From contig NZ_NBYO01000001.1 of NCBI RefSeq assembly GCF_002238045.1, positions 744,001 to 808,000 of the forward strand: DNA of 64,000 nt, in the 5' to 3' direction. The DNA is from Notoacmeibacter marinus. Its GTDB lineage: Bacteria; Pseudomonadota; Alphaproteobacteria; Rhizobiales; Rhizobiaceae. Position numbers and translations under genes: made by a program. Positions 38,488-48,477 of this stretch are shown here, piece by piece. Within the stretch, counting starts at the first letter, position 1. Each line of letters begins with the position of its first letter. The notes under the pieces were generated by a model. That model saw only the letters and a program-made list of their open reading frames with translations, was not told the DNA's origin and did not search any database.

Positions 38488-39846
38488 GTGAGCGACGTCA
38501 ACACCGGCCCGAACCGGACGGAAGACCGCACCGAACGGGCGATCGCACATTTGATGGGCCTGCATCCGAAAGGGTTCGACCTGTCGCTCGATCGGATTGG
38601 CCGGCTGATGGACCGGCTGGACAATCCGCATCTGCATCTGCCGCCGGTCATCCATATTGCCGGGACGAACGGCAAGGGCAGCACATCCGCCTTCTGCCGC
38701 GCTCTGCTTGAAGAAGCAGGACTGGCCTGTCACGTCCATACCTCGCCCCATCTGGTGCGCTGGCACGAGCGTTTCCGCCTTGGCGGACGTGGCGGAAGCC
38801 GGCTTGTCGACGACGATACGCTGGCCGACGCGCTCGACAGGGTGGCCGACGCCAACCGGGGCGAGCACATCACCGTTTTCGAACTGCTGACCGCCACCAT
38901 GTTCGTGCTGTTCGCCGAACACCCCGCCGATGTCGCCGTGATCGAGGTCGGTCTTGGCGGGCGGTTCGACGCCACCAACATTATCCAGCGCCCGGCGACC
39001 AGCCTGATCATGCCGATCGCGCTGGACCACACGGCGTGGCTTGGCGACAAGGTCGAACTGGTCGCAGCGGAGAAAGCCGGCATCATCAAGCCCGGCTGCC
39101 CTGTCGTCATCGGCGCGCAGATGCAGGATGCCGCCCGCGACGTGCTGGTCGAGACGGCGGAGCGGCTGGAATGCCCGACCAGCGTCTACGGTCAGGATTT
39201 CGTGGCGTTTCCCGATCAGGGCCGCTTCGTCTATCAGGACGGCGACGTGCTGTTCGACCTCGCCATGCCCCGACTTCTCGGTCGCCACCAGCTTGCCAAC
39301 GCCGCCGCCGCCATCGCCGCCGTGCGCAGCGCCGGTTTCGACATCGGCCACGGCGCTGCCGATCGCGCCATGCAGAGCGTGCAATGGCCTGCCCGAATGC
39401 AGCGCCTGTCGCGCGGAGCGCTGGTCGATCTGGCCCCGGCCAACAGCGAAATCTGGCTGGATGGCGGGCACAATCCGGCGGCCGGACAGGCCATTGCCGA
39501 AGAACTCGCCGCCCGCAACGAGATCGACGACCGGCCCGTCTTCATGATCGCCGGCATGATCGACACCAAGGACCAGACCAATTTTTTCCGTCAGTTCGCC
39601 GGGCTGGTGAAGCGCGTCTTCACCGTGCCGGTGCCGCAGACCGAAGCCTCCGTGCCCAATGACGAACTGGCGGTGAAGGCCAATGAGGCGGGCCTGCCGG
39701 CCGAACCGATCCATTCGGTCGCCAATGCGCTGCGCCTTCTGGCCGACAATCAGGAGACGGACGATCTGTCGCCGCGCATCCTGATCTGCGGCTCGCTCTA
39801 TCTGGCCGGCGCGGTGCTGAAGGAAAACGGGACCGTGCCGGAATAA
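38488..39846 (+). CDS. folC: Bifunctional folylpolyglutamate/dihydrofolate synthase
   Basis: FolC adds glutamate to dihydropteroate and to folates using ATP. The 452-residue protein has the P-loop AGTNGKGSTSAF (about residues 56-67), TSPHLVRWHERFR, VIEVGLGGRFDATN, and the C-terminal Mur-ligase-like domain with LDGGHNPAAGQAI. I chose the GTG at 38488, next to the accD stop, since upstream in-frame codons lie inside accD. The accD-folC pair is conserved in this group. Length is normal. Confidence 0.94.
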   Translation: MSDVNTGPNRTEDRTERAIAHLMGLHPKGFDLSLDRIGRLMDRLDNPHLHLPPVIHIAGTNGKGSTSAFCRALLEEAGLACHVHTSPHLVRWHERFRLGGRGGSRLVDDDTLADALDRVADANRGEHITVFELLTATMFVLFAEHPADVAVIEVGLGGRFDATNIIQRPATSLIMPIALDHTAWLGDKVELVAAEKAGIIKPGCPVVIGAQMQDAARDVLVETAERLECPTSVYGQDFVAFPDQGRFVYQDGDVLFDLAMPRLLGRHQLANAAAAIAAVRSAGFDIGHGAADRAMQSVQWPARMQRLSRGALVDLAPANSEIWLDGGHNPAAGQAIAEELAARNEIDDRPVFMIAGMIDTKDQTNFFRQFAGLVKRVFTVPVPQTEASVPNDELAVKANEAGLPAEPIHSVANALRLLADNQETDDLSPRILICGSLYLAGAVLKENGTVPE

Positions 39847-39936
39847 GCGGGCGTTACGTTATCAGGGGCAGATTGGGGTCCGACGCCTGACGAGGCGTTC
39901 CAGCGTTATGCCGCGAATGCGTGCTTTGAGCCCAAA

Positions 39937-40299
39937 CTATCGCGGCGCAAACGCTCTGCTAGAAACCTGAACAGAGTTTCCCGAGGGGTCTTTGGCATTG
40001 GCAAAGACGTAGCCATCCGCCTGATGGATTTTGCCGAACGTCAGCCCGTCGCCCTTGGCGGCCTCGCAAAATGCCGCAACGTCTTCGACATCAAACACGA
40101 GCTTTACAAGGGCCTGCCCTTCCTTCTGCTTGGCTGACGCAGGATGGAGAAGGATCGAAACGCCAGCGGCTCCGGGTTTCAGTTCTATGATGCGGTCGCC
40201 TTCGGCTCGGTGAAGCGAAAAGCCGAAGTGCTTGTAGTAAAACTCTGCCATCTGCTCGATTTTGTTGGTGTAGATCACCAATCGCCCGAGTGCGGACAT
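39937..40299 (-). CDS. VOC family protein (glyoxalase/bleomycin-resistance fold)
   Basis: This 120-residue protein has the vicinal-oxygen-chelate fold. It begins ALGRLVIYTNKIEQMAEFYYKHFGF, then EGDRIIELKPGAAGVSILLH, LVKLVFDVEDVAAFCEAAK and the end AKDPSGNSVQVSSR. The substrate is unknown. I chose the ATG at 40299, where the family starts, over 40356. The ribosome site is weak. It lies between folC (convergent) and the GST gene. Confidence 0.83.
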   Translation of the reverse strand: MSALGRLVIYTNKIEQMAEFYYKHFGFSLHRAEGDRIIELKPGAAGVSILLHPASAKQKEGQALVKLVFDVEDVAAFCEAAKGDGLTFGKIHQADGYVFANAKDPSGNSVQVSSRAFAPR

Positions 40300-40423
40300 A
40301 TCTGCGGCCCTTGGACTGATACCTTTGGGCAAGCATAGAACAAAAGACCACGCCATGTCAGCTTTGTCCGCATAGCCGCCGTCGCTCCACCCGACCGTTT
40401 AACACTTCCGACCTTCGTATCCC

Positions 40424-41128
40424 TCACCCATCCGGATCGGGAATCGTCAGCGCTTTTTGGCTGGCGGGGCGGTCCATACAGGTTTCGAGCCAGCGCGTGA
40501 CGTTTTTCGCCTCGGTCAGGCCCAGCTCGTCGCCAGCCTTGTAGAAGTCGCGGACGCCCCGCACCCACGGCCAGATCGCAATGTCGGCGATGGAATAGGC
40601 GTCGCCGACCAGCCAGGTCTTGCCCTCCAGCGCCTCGTCCAGAACGCCCATCAGCCGGCGGCTTTCGTTCGTGTAACGGGTGCGCGGGTCTTTCTCGCCG
40701 AGATCGGTCCTGTCGGCATCCTTGTACTGGCCGAACTGGCCGAACATCGGCCCGATGCCGCCCATCTGGAACATCAGCCACTGGAGGACGGGGTAGCGCT
40801 CGTCATCATTGCCGCCCAGGAACGATCCGGTCTTCTCCGCCAGATAAATCAGGATAGCGCCGCTCTCGAACAGCGGTAGCGGCTTTCCGTCCGGCCCGTT
40901 CGGATCGATGATGGCCGGGATCTTGTTGTTCGGATTGAGCGAGAGAAATTCTTCGCTCTTCTGCTCGCCATTCAGGCGCACCAGATGCGGCTCATAGTCC
41001 AGCCCCGTCTCTTCCAGCATGGCCGACACCTTGATGCCGTTCGGCGTCGGGAAGGAATAGAGCTGGATCGCAGCAGGGTTCTGCGCCGGCCATCTGGCGG
41101 TAATCGGGAAGGCGGAAAGAGCGGTCAT
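40424..41128 (-). CDS. Glutathione S-transferase, YghU/YfcG-like
   Basis: This 234-residue glutathione transferase has the thioredoxin-fold N-terminal domain with IQLYSFPTPNGIKVSAMLEE and NPNNKIPAIIDP, then FESGAILIYLAEKTG, the glutathione-binding Glu-Ser. The C-terminal helical domain contains YSIADIAIWPWVRG. The TPNG element is typical of YghU/YfcG-type enzymes, which act as disulfide-bond oxidoreductases. I chose the ATG at 41128, with AAGGA 6 bases upstream; longer in-frame sequence overlaps the lipoprotein gene on the other strand. Confidence 0.9.
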   Translation of the reverse strand: MTALSAFPITARWPAQNPAAIQLYSFPTPNGIKVSAMLEETGLDYEPHLVRLNGEQKSEEFLSLNPNNKIPAIIDPNGPDGKPLPLFESGAILIYLAEKTGSFLGGNDDERYPVLQWLMFQMGGIGPMFGQFGQYKDADRTDLGEKDPRTRYTNESRRLMGVLDEALEGKTWLVGDAYSIADIAIWPWVRGVRDFYKAGDELGLTEAKNVTRWLETCMDRPASQKALTIPDPDG

Positions 41129-41317
41129 GAAGCATCCTTGCGACGGGTCGTTGGCACCGACAGATAGGGACCCGGGGTTGGCGTACAACATCGAGAGTGT
41201 TGCAGCACCGCCGCGCTTCGGCGACAGATTGTTCAATCCGCCTGGCGCATAGCAGCAAAGGACTGGCTTCCTATTCGATCCGACGTCACAACCGGAAAAA
41301 CGGATAGGAACGGTTCT

Positions 41318-41923
41318 GTGAGAACGCATACGACGCTGGGCGCGATCTTTCTTTCCCTGCTGCTGCTGGCGGGCTGCCAATCCGCCTACAAACCAGACGG
41401 CGATTATTATTTCTCCACGGTCGAGGTTGCGAAGACCACGGCAAACGGCTCCCCCGCCATTGCCGCCATGACGCGGGACGATCTGCTCCGCGCCGTCGGC
41501 GGACGGCCGGAACAAGGCGCTCCGAAGCGGCTCGATGTCACGATCACCGACGTTCATTTCAAGAACCCGGTGCTGTCGCTCATCGTCGGAGACGGCAACC
41601 GGATGGCGAGCACGGCGTCGATCCGCGACGCGGCGACAGGGAAGACCGAGTGGGAGCAGAAATTCGTGACCACGGACAAGACCAGTTACATTCTGAACGG
41701 CGTGGCCGGCATCGCGGTATCGGCGCTGCAGAACAAGCGGAACGTCGAGGCGAAGATGGCGCGTGGCGCGGCCGAGCAAATCGGCGGCAAGGCGCTCGGC
41801 GGCAAGAGCGTTCGGCTCGCGGATACAAAGCCGGTGAACACGACGCTCCCGTCCGAAGGTTCGTCCCCGTTGCGGAGGCCAACAGATGACGCACCCGACG
41901 CGGCAGGCGACCCGGTATCCTGA
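41318..41923 (+). CDS. Putative lipoprotein of unknown function
   Basis: This 201-residue protein has a lipoprotein signal peptide with the lipobox LLAGC (Cys about residue 20) and starts at a GTG. The mature part contains RLDVTITDVHFKNPVLSLIV and ASIRDAATGKTEWEQKFVTT, a beta-rich arrangement. The C-terminal third is variable. No family is recognised. It is divergent from the GST gene, with a 189-base spacer, and converges on alkB. Confidence 0.75.
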   Translation: MRTHTTLGAIFLSLLLLAGCQSAYKPDGDYYFSTVEVAKTTANGSPAIAAMTRDDLLRAVGGRPEQGAPKRLDVTITDVHFKNPVLSLIVGDGNRMASTASIRDAATGKTEWEQKFVTTDKTSYILNGVAGIAVSALQNKRNVEAKMARGAAEQIGGKALGGKSVRLADTKPVNTTLPSEGSSPLRRPTDDAPDAAGDPVS

Positions 41924-41972
41924 CACGCGATAGGATTGACGGGCACACCCGCCCTCCGACCCGCCGGGCCGG

Positions 41973-42587
41973 TCAACCGGCTTTCGTCACCCGGCGAAGG
42001 GTCAGGTTCAGCCGCCCGCCATCCTTCAGGAGGGACGAGGTGCCGGGCAGGATGCGGTCGACGCCATGCCGCGCCATCCTTCCCTCGCCGCCGAGTATTA
42101 CGATGTCGCCACTGGCAAGGCGGAACGAGCAGGTGCGTCCGCCATCCGCCGGGCCCACCCGGAAGACCGCGGTATCGCCGAGGGAGATGGACAGGACGGG
42201 AGCTACCAGATTTTCTTCATCCTTGTCCTGATGCAGGCCCATCCGAGCCGGGCCATCGTAGAAATTGACGAGGCAGGCTTCGGGCGGGTCTGGCCAGTCG
42301 GAATGGGTCCGCCATAGATCGAGCAGCATGTCGGGCATGGCCGGCCATGGCTCACCGGTCACCGGATGGGTCGGCTGGTAGCGGTAGCCATGCTCCTTGT
42401 CCGTTACCCAGCCGAGCAGCCCGCAATTGGTCATGCGCACGCTCATCGCCTTGCCCGTTCTCGGCATGCGGGGCGTATAGAGCGGCGCTTTTGCCACGAC
42501 AGCCCTGATCTCTTTCAAAAGATCGGTCTGCGCGCTTTTGTCGAGCGCTTCGGGAATGTAGCGAACGCCATCGGGAAGGGTTGTCAT
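41973..42587 (-). CDS. alkB: AlkB-like 2-oxoglutarate/Fe(II) DNA repair dioxygenase
   Basis: The 204-residue protein oxidatively removes alkyl groups from DNA or RNA bases. The iron site is visible as H-x-D in LHQDKDEENLVAPVLSISLG, with a distal His in MARHGVDRI and the 2-oxoglutarate-binding Arg in GRLNLTLRRV. MRMTNCGLLGW and YRYQPTHPVTGEPWPAMP also match AlkB. I chose the ATG at 42587; the much longer in-frame extension overlaps the TetR gene. It lies 50 bases downstream of the TetR gene in the same direction. Confidence 0.9.
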   Translation of the reverse strand: MTTLPDGVRYIPEALDKSAQTDLLKEIRAVVAKAPLYTPRMPRTGKAMSVRMTNCGLLGWVTDKEHGYRYQPTHPVTGEPWPAMPDMLLDLWRTHSDWPDPPEACLVNFYDGPARMGLHQDKDEENLVAPVLSISLGDTAVFRVGPADGGRTCSFRLASGDIVILGGEGRMARHGVDRILPGTSSLLKDGGRLNLTLRRVTKAG

Positions 42588-42637
42588 GCTCTGCCAAATG
42601 CGGACGGTGCCTGCCAGGGCCGGGACCCTGAACCCGT

Positions 42638-43231
42638 CTAAATGGCTGCTTCGTGCAGCTTGGCAACCGGCCCGGTCTTCTTGAGAAGCGGCAGGAGCGT
42701 CGTGATACAGGCGTAGAACGGCCCAACGTCCCGGCGGATCCGCGAATAGACGATCGCCCCTTCCAGCACCATCAGAACGGTCAGCGCGACCTCCTCCGCC
42801 CGATCGATCTCGTGGGACCGGAGATAGGCCGAGTAACAGGCGACGATTTCGCGATTGCAGTCCAGCAAAGTCTGCGTCACTTCGGCCTCGGCCTCGCCAA
42901 GGCCGGTTGCGAGCGTCGACAGAACCACGCCTTCGGTGAAATCGGTGTCGATAAGCCATTCGCAGCATTTGTCGCAAAGAAACGTCAGATGATCGATCGG
43001 CGGCATATTCTGTTCTTTCGCCAGTTCGAACAGCTGCAATATTCTGGCGGTAAGCGAGCGGACCGCCACACAGGCCAGGTCCGGCTTGCCTTTCGGGAAG
43101 TGATGATAGAGCGAACCTTTCGGCGCATTGGCCCGCGCCAGAATCTCGGCAACGCCGGTTGCGTGGTAGCCGCGCCGCTTGAAGAGCATGAGAGCGGCAT
43201 TGAGAATACGCTCGCGTGTTTTTTCTGGCAT
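42638..43231 (-). CDS. TetR/AcrR family transcriptional regulator (LmrA/YxaF-like)
   Basis: A 197-residue repressor-like protein. The N-terminal helix-turn-helix (about residues 5-52) reads TRERILNAALMLFKRRGYHA and GSLYHHFPKGKPDLA; the latter is the LmrA/YxaF subgroup signature. The C-terminal ligand domain has several Cys residues (LCDKCCEWL) and ends LPLLKKTG. It precedes alkB by 50 bases, so control of alkB or of an operon with it is possible. The upstream 180 bases contain an imperfect dyad CATAT...ATATG (43321-43340) that could be its operator. Confidence 0.88.
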   Translation of the reverse strand: MPEKTRERILNAALMLFKRRGYHATGVAEILARANAPKGSLYHHFPKGKPDLACVAVRSLTARILQLFELAKEQNMPPIDHLTFLCDKCCEWLIDTDFTEGVVLSTLATGLGEAEAEVTQTLLDCNREIVACYSAYLRSHEIDRAEEVALTVLMVLEGAIVYSRIRRDVGPFYACITTLLPLLKKTGPVAKLHEAAI

Positions 43232-43390
43232 GAGACGGTGCTCTTTTTCTGTCCTGCGCCGGTGATGCGTTGTTCTCGCGCTGTGCCGGCCGTGAGCCTG
43301 AAGCTAAGCGCCGGTACCAGCATATTCGACTATCGATATGTATATTAGCCACTCTTTTCGTGGCGTGCCGCGGTCCAGAAGGAGCATTGA

Positions 43391-43408
43391 CCTATCCTTT
43401 TGGATAGG
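43391..43408 (-). terminator. Small hairpin downstream of arfB
   Basis: A perfect 7-bp stem (CCTATCC at 43391-43397, complement at 43402-43408) with a 4-base loop lies 6 bases after the arfB stop. On the minus strand there is no T-tract, so it may be a weak terminator or an operator of the downstream TetR gene. Confidence 0.35.
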
Positions 43409-43414
43409 CAGCTA

Positions 43415-43870
43415 TCAGCCGCCGGGTGGCTGGCGGAGCTTCTTGATCTCGCCGCGCTGGGTCTTGGCCTTCAAACGCCGCTCGATGGAGCCTCTGGTGG
43501 GTTTCGTCTTGCGCCGTCTCTTCGGGGGCGGTGCCGACGCCTCCCACAAGAGATCGGCCAGCCGTTGCCGTGCGGCGATACGGTTGGCTTCCTGGCGGCG
43601 CTCTTCCTGTGCCTCGATCACCAGTTCGCCATCCTTCGTCGCTCGATTGCCGGCCAGCTCAAGGAGCCGGCGTTTCGTGCGTTCATCGAGCTTGGCGGCG
43701 TGGGCGGGCATGAGACGCAGTTGCACGGCAGTCGCGTTCTTGTTGACGTTCTGGCCACCGGGGCCGGATGCGGCGACGAACTTCTCGCTCAGTTCGTGCG
43801 GGAAGACGATATTGCCCCGCTGGCCACGCAGCGGATCGTCTATGGAACGGATGGTCGGAGCGCGCGCCAT
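43415..43870 (-). CDS. arfB: Alternative ribosome-rescue factor ArfB (YaeJ-like)
   Basis: This 151-residue peptidyl-tRNA hydrolase releases stalled ribosomes. The catalytic GGQ motif is in ASGPGGQNVNKNATAVQLR (about residues 34-52), as in class I release factors. The C-terminal basic tail (PPKRRRKTKPTRGSIERRLK) is the part that enters the empty mRNA channel. I chose the ATG at 43870 over a TTG 18 bases earlier. It is transcribed away from pckA's terminator. Confidence 0.93.
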   Translation of the reverse strand: MARAPTIRSIDDPLRGQRGNIVFPHELSEKFVAASGPGGQNVNKNATAVQLRLMPAHAAKLDERTKRRLLELAGNRATKDGELVIEAQEERRQEANRIAARQRLADLLWEASAPPPKRRRKTKPTRGSIERRLKAKTQRGEIKKLRQPPGG

Positions 43871-43894
43871 GGCGTCTATTTGCCTCAAACCGCT

Positions 43895-43933
43895 AAAATG
43901 AAAAGGCCCGGCCCTATCTCTCGGGCCGGGCCT
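43895..43933 (-). terminator. Rho-independent terminator of pckA
   Basis: A perfect 11-bp stem (AGGCCCGGCCC at 43904-43914, complement at 43923-43933) with an 8-base loop is followed on the minus strand by TTTTCATTTT. It lies 24 bases after the pckA stop. Confidence 0.9.
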
Positions 43934-43957
43934 AAATTCATCGAGCGCTGGCTACCG

Positions 43958-45562
43958 CTATTCGGCGGCCATGCGAACCGTCGGCGCGGCATCGTTCACG
44001 GCGGCATCGACATGGGGCGCGAATTTGCGGAAGTTCTCGCGGAACATCTCCACCAGCTTGACCGCCTGGCTGTCATAGGCTTCCGGATCGGGCCATGTGC
44101 CACGTGGATCGAGCAGGCTGTCGTCCACGCCCGACAGCGAAACCGGCACTTCGAAACCGAAGAACGGATCGATGCGGAACTCCGCATCGTTGAGCGATCC
44201 ATCCAGTGCGGCCGACAGAAGCGCGCGCGTCGCCTTGATCGGCATACGGTTGCCGACACCGTAGGCACCGCCCGTCCAGCCGGTATTGACGAGCCAGCAG
44301 GTCACACCGTGCTCGGCGATCTTCTTGCGCAGCAGATTGCCGTATTCGCTCGGATGACGCGGCATGAATGGTGCGCCGAAGCAGGTGGAGAACGTCGCTT
44401 CAGGCTCGGTCACACCCTTCTCGGTGCCGGCCACCTTGGCCGTGTAACCGGACAGGAAGGTGTACATCGCCTGCTCGGGCGTCAGGCGAGCGATGGGCGG
44501 CATCACGCCGAAGGCGTCCGCTGTCAGCATGATGATGTTTTTCGGGTTGCCGGCCTGGCCCGTCTCGCTCGCATTTGGAATGAAATGCAGCGGATAGGCG
44601 CAGCGCGTGTTCTCCGTCAGCGATGCATCGTCGAAATCGGGCGTGCGCGTATCGTCCAGAACGACGTTTTCGAGCACCGTGCCGAAACGCTGCGTAGTGG
44701 CGTAGATCTCCGGTTCGGCCTCGGCCGACAAGCGGATGGTCTTGGCGTAGCAGCCGCCTTCGAAATTGAAGACGCCGTCATCGCTCCAGCCATGCTCATC
44801 GTCTCCGATCAGCGTGCGCCTGGGGTCGGCGGAGAGCGTCGTCTTACCGGTGCCGGACAGGCCGAAGAACACAGCCGTGTCACCGGACGGGCCGACATTG
44901 GCCGAGCAGTGCATCGGCATGACATTCTTTTCCGGCAGGAGGTAGTTGAGAGCGGTGAAGACGCTTTTCTTCATTTCGCCGGCATAGGAGGTGCCGCCGA
45001 TCAACACGATCTTGCGGTCCAGATCGCAGGCAACCACGGTTTCGGTCCGGCAGCCATGACGCTCCGGATCGGCACGGAAGCTCGGCAGATCGACGATCAG
45101 CATGTCGGTTTCGAAGGTCGGGAGGTCGCTGCGGTCCGGGCGGATCAGAAGATTGCGGATGAAGAGATTGTGCCAGGCATACTCCGTAACCACGCGGACA
45201 TTGAGCTTGTGGCGCTCATCGGCCCCGCCGGTCAGGTCCTGGACAAAGAGCTCCTTGTCCACCAGATGCGCCTTGAAATCGTCGAAGAGGGTCTCGAAAG
45301 CCTGCGGCGACATGGGTTTGTTGTTGTCCCACCAGATCTTGTCTTCATTATCTGCCGTGCGGACGACGAATTTGTCCTTGGCGGAACGGCCCGTGTGCTG
45401 GCCCGTCTCGGCGACCAGCGCGCCGCCGCTCGTCAGCGTGGCTTCGCCGCGACGGACGGCCTCTTCGTAAAGCTCGGCCTCGCTGAGATTGTATGCAACC
45501 GATACTGCGCCCGTCAGGCCCTGGCTCTCGATCGGCTTGTTGAACGTTCCGGTCGTCGTCAT
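43958..45562 (-). CDS. pckA: Phosphoenolpyruvate carboxykinase (ATP)
   Basis: PckA makes phosphoenolpyruvate from oxaloacetate, the key step of gluconeogenesis from organic acids. The 534-residue protein has [14 protein letters not shown] (nucleotide-binding kinase-1a loop), the substrate segment [11 protein letters not shown]-like strings, HCSANVG, and TGWTGGAYG near the end. The length equals that of rhizobial enzymes. I chose the ATG at 45562; the frame can be extended 14 codons but without family resemblance. It is divergent from chvI, and palindromes upstream suggest LacI-type control. Confidence 0.96.
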   Translation of the reverse strand: MTTTGTFNKPIESQGLTGAVSVAYNLSEAELYEEAVRRGEATLTSGGALVAETGQHTGRSAKDKFVVRTADNEDKIWWDNNKPMSPQAFETLFDDFKAHLVDKELFVQDLTGGADERHKLNVRVVTEYAWHNLFIRNLLIRPDRSDLPTFETDMLIVDLPSFRADPERHGCRTETVVACDLDRKIVLIGGTSYAGEMKKSVFTALNYLLPEKNVMPMHCSANVGPSGDTAVFFGLSGTGKTTLSADPRRTLIGDDEHGWSDDGVFNFEGGCYAKTIRLSAEAEPEIYATTQRFGTVLENVVLDDTRTPDFDDASLTENTRCAYPLHFIPNASETGQAGNPKNIIMLTADAFGVMPPIARLTPEQAMYTFLSGYTAKVAGTEKGVTEPEATFSTCFGAPFMPRHPSEYGNLLRKKIAEHGVTCWLVNTGWTGGAYGVGNRMPIKATRALLSAALDGSLNDAEFRIDPFFGFEVPVSLSGVDDSLLDPRGTWPDPEAYDSQAVKLVEMFRENFRKFAPHVDAAVNDAAPTVRMAAE

Positions 45563-45674
45563 TGCACTGATCCATTTGCTAGCCGCTGGCGGCATTTTCT
45601 CCATACCGCGTCTGCGAATGCAAACGGGCGATAGCGCCCGCTACTGGCAAACTCCTGCGGTCATTTCAAATATT

Positions 45675-45714
45675 TAATCGATTAGCGATGACGGAAAACA
45701 CCTTAATCGATTAA
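45675..45714. promoter_or_regulatory. Two TAATCGATTA palindromes, candidate PckR-type operators
   Basis: The perfect palindrome TAATCGATTA occurs at 45675-45684 and again at 45704-45713, where it extends to TTAATCGATTAA. The centres are 29 bases apart, and the sites lie 113-152 bases upstream of pckA. A palindrome with central CG is typical of LacI-family operators, and in Sinorhizobium the LacI-type PckR controls pckA. The rest of the 370-base pckA-chvI spacer holds a short hairpin (45626-45639) and nothing else I recognise. Confidence 0.65.
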
Positions 45715-45932
45715 CGCCGTCTTTCGAGCCGCAAGTGCCCTGCGCGCTTGGCATTCGCGCCTCTTGCGCGCTTTCATCCATAGGCCCGCGGGCACCCGGC
45801 AGATTGGCAATAAGCACCGGCGGCAGGTCCCTGCCCCTGTTCGCCGCCACATTTTGTACCACATTCGTCCGGCATGCCGCTGGTCCGTCCACAGACCGGG
45901 ACATCCGAACGAACGCTACGGAAAGGTTCGAC

Positions 45933-46640
45933 ATGACGACCATTGCACTCGTCGATGACGACCGGAACATCCTGACCTCCGTTTCCATCGCCCTGGAATC
46001 GGAAGGCTACAAGGTCGAAACCTATACGGATGGCGCTTCCGCGCTGGACGGCCTGCAGGACCGGCCGCCCCATCTGGCCATTTTCGACATCAAGATGCCG
46101 CGTATGGACGGCATGGAGCTTCTACGCCGGTTGCGCCAGAAATCCGATCTGCCCGTCATCTTCCTGACTTCCAAGGATGACGAGATCGATGAGTTGTTCG
46201 GCTTGAAAATGGGCGCCGACGATTTCATCAAGAAACCCTTCAGCCAACGTCTGCTGGTGGAGCGGGTCAAGGCGGTCCTTCGCCGGGCCAGCGCGCGCGA
46301 AGCCGCCGCTGCCGGCAAGGTCGGGCCGGATGCGGCCTCCTCCATGGAGCGCGGGCAACTGGTGATGGATCAGGAGCGGCACACCTGCACATGGAAGAAC
46401 GAGCCCGTCACGCTGACGGTCACCGAATTTCTCATCCTTCACGCATTGGCCCAGCGTCCGGGTGTCGTGAAAAGCCGTGACGCGCTGATGGATGCGGCCT
46501 ATGATGAACAGGTCTATGTCGACGACCGGACGATCGACAGCCACATCAAGCGGCTGCGCAAGAAGTTCAAAGCTGTCGACGACGAGTTCGACATGATCGA
46601 GACCCTTTATGGCGTCGGCTATCGTTTCAGAGAAGTCTAG
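45933..46640 (+). CDS. chvI: Response regulator ChvI
   Basis: ChvI is the OmpR/PhoB-type regulator of the ChvG-ChvI system, which controls envelope, acid and host-associated responses in rhizobia. The 235-residue protein has an N-terminal receiver with VDDDRN, phosphorylation site Asp52 in [10 protein letters not shown] and the Lys in IKKPFSQ. The C-terminal winged helix includes [20 protein letters not shown] and [11 protein letters not shown], then [17 protein letters not shown] stands just upstream of the ATG at 45933. chvG starts 32 bases before its stop. pckA is divergent, as in Agrobacterium. Confidence 0.95.
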   Translation: MTTIALVDDDRNILTSVSIALESEGYKVETYTDGASALDGLQDRPPHLAIFDIKMPRMDGMELLRRLRQKSDLPVIFLTSKDDEIDELFGLKMGADDFIKKPFSQRLLVERVKAVLRRASAREAAAAGKVGPDAASSMERGQLVMDQERHTCTWKNEPVTLTVTEFLILHALAQRPGVVKSRDALMDAAYDEQVYVDDRTIDSHIKRLRKKFKAVDDEFDMIETLYGVGYRFREV

Positions 46641-48477
46641 CGCGAAAGACCCTTCCCCAGCCGCGAATGCGGCGAATGATGGCGCGCCGCAAAGTCCGTC
46701 CCGGGCGCGCGCCATGCGGTCGGCTGCGCCGGCGCCGCTGCGCCGGCACTGGCGCAATCTGCCTTTCAACGCCCTGCGCTTTACAAGGCGGGCCACCCGT
46801 TATCTGGTCCTCTCCTCCATTACCCGGCGGATTCTCTTTCTCAATCTCGTGGGGCTCGGGGTCCTTGTCGTCGGCATTCTCTATCTCAACCAGTATCGTG
46901 AAGGACTGATCGAAGCGAAGGTCGAGAGTCTTTCAACCCAGGCGCGCATCATTGCCGGCGCGATCGCCGCATCCGCTACGGTGGAAACCGATTCGCTTCA
47001 GATCGATCCGGAAAAACTGCTGGAACTTCAGGCGGGGCAGTCCATCGTTCCCTCATCGGACGGGCTGGACAGCCTCGTCTTCCCGATCAATCCCGAACGC
47101 GTTGCGCCGGTGCTGCGGCGGCTCATTTCGCCGACCCGCACGCGGGCCAGGGTCTACGACCGCGACGGCAACATCCTTCTGGATTCGCAGCAATTCTATT
47201 CGCGCGGTCAGATCCTGCGTTACGACCTGCCCAAGCTGGAGCCGGCGGTTCCCACCGTGTTCGACCGGCTGGAAGCGTATTTCCTCAGCCTGTTCGGACG
47301 CGACTACATCTCGCTCGATCATGAAGAGCCGGGCATTTCGGGATCCAACTATTCGGAGGTCACCGCTTCGCTGACCGGCGAGCCACGCAGCGTTGTCCGC
47401 CGCAATACCGAAGGCGAGACGATCATCGCCGTCGCCGTGCCGATCCAGCGTTTCCGCGCCGTGCTGGGCGCGCTCCAGCTGTCCACCATAGGTGGCGATA
47501 TAGACGAGATCATCCGCTCCGAACGGACCGCCATTCTGGCGGTGTTCGGCGTCGCTGCGGCCGTGACGATCTTCCTGTCGGTGTTGCTGGCTTCCACCAT
47601 CGCCAAGCCGCTGCGGCGGCTTTCGGCTGCGGCGGTCCGCGTGAAACGCGGCCTGAAAGAGCGCCAGGAGATCCCGGATTTCTCCGATCGTGGCGATGAG
47701 ATCGGCAATCTGTCCGGCTCGCTGCGGTCGATGACAGAAGCGCTCTACAACAGGATAGAGGCGATCGAACGGTTTGCCGCCGATGTCGCCCATGAGTTGA
47801 AAAACCCGCTGACGAGCCTGCGCAGCGCAGTGGAGACGCTGCCGCTCGCCAAAAACGAAGCCTCCCGGCAACGACTGCTCGAAGTGATTGAGCATGATGT
47901 GCGGCGGCTGGACCGGTTGATCACCGATATCTCGGATGCGTCCCGGCTGGACGCCGAACTGGCGCGTGTGGACACCGAACCCGTGGATCTGCGCAAGCTG
48001 CTTTCCGACATTGTCGAAGTGGATCGGCAGACCGCCAAGGTGCACAGCAATGCCAAACTGTCGCTGACGATGGATGACGACCATCGCGGCAAACGGGCCT
48101 TTGTCGTGTCGGGTCACGATCTGCGGCTCGGACAGGTTTTCTCCAATCTGATCGGCAATGCCCGTTCCTTCGTGCCGGACCGAAACGGCGCCATCTCCAT
48201 CGAACTGTTCCGGCGCAACAACCGCGTGATGATCTGGGTCGAGGATAACGGGCCTGGCATTGGCGGCGAGGATATCGAGCGGATCTTCGAACGGTTTTAC
48301 ACCGATCGTCCGGAAGGCGAAGCCTTCGGGCAGAATTCCGGGCTTGGGCTCTCGATCTCCCGGCAGATCGTCGAAGCCCATGGCGGTCAACTGACAGCGC
48401 AGAACATCGCCGATGAAGATGCGCCGAACGGCATTGCAGGCGCGCGTTTCATCATCGACCTGCCCGCCCGCCACTGA
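46609..48477 (+). CDS. chvG: Sensor histidine kinase ChvG (ExoS)
   Basis: The 622-residue membrane kinase partners ChvI. A proline- and alanine-rich start is followed by a first membrane segment (about residues 75-93), a periplasmic domain (about 95-305, with [20 protein letters not shown]), a second membrane segment (308-329), HAMP, the H box around His395 ([16 protein letters not shown]) and the ATP domain with [17 protein letters not shown] and [12 protein letters not shown]. The periplasmic domain is where ExoR binds in Sinorhizobium. The start ATG lies inside chvI; an internal ATG at residue 36 is an alternative. No hprK follows. Confidence 0.94.
   Translation: MASAIVSEKSSAKDPSPAANAANDGAPQSPSRARAMRSAAPAPLRRHWRNLPFNALRFTRRATRYLVLSSITRRILFLNLVGLGVLVVGILYLNQYREGLIEAKVESLSTQARIIAGAIAASATVETDSLQIDPEKLLELQAGQSIVPSSDGLDSLVFPINPERVAPVLRRLISPTRTRARVYDRDGNILLDSQQFYSRGQILRYDLPKLEPAVPTVFDRLEAYFLSLFGRDYISLDHEEPGISGSNYSEVTASLTGEPRSVVRRNTEGETIIAVAVPIQRFRAVLGALQLSTIGGDIDEIIRSERTAILAVFGVAAAVTIFLSVLLASTIAKPLRRLSAAAVRVKRGLKERQEIPDFSDRGDEIGNLSGSLRSMTEALYNRIEAIERFAADVAHELKNPLTSLRSAVETLPLAKNEASRQRLLEVIEHDVRRLDRLITDISDASRLDAELARVDTEPVDLRKLLSDIVEVDRQTAKVHSNAKLSLTMDDDHRGKRAFVVSGHDLRLGQVFSNLIGNARSFVPDRNGAISIELFRRNNRVMIWVEDNGPGIGGEDIERIFERFYTDRPEGEAFGQNSGLGLSISRQIVEAHGGQLTAQNIADEDAPNGIAGARFIIDLPARH

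Noticed and set aside
43400-45634. 744-codon plus-strand frame opposite arfB and pckA
   Set aside because: It crosses two real genes and a perfect terminator hairpin on the other strand, so it cannot be a single gene.
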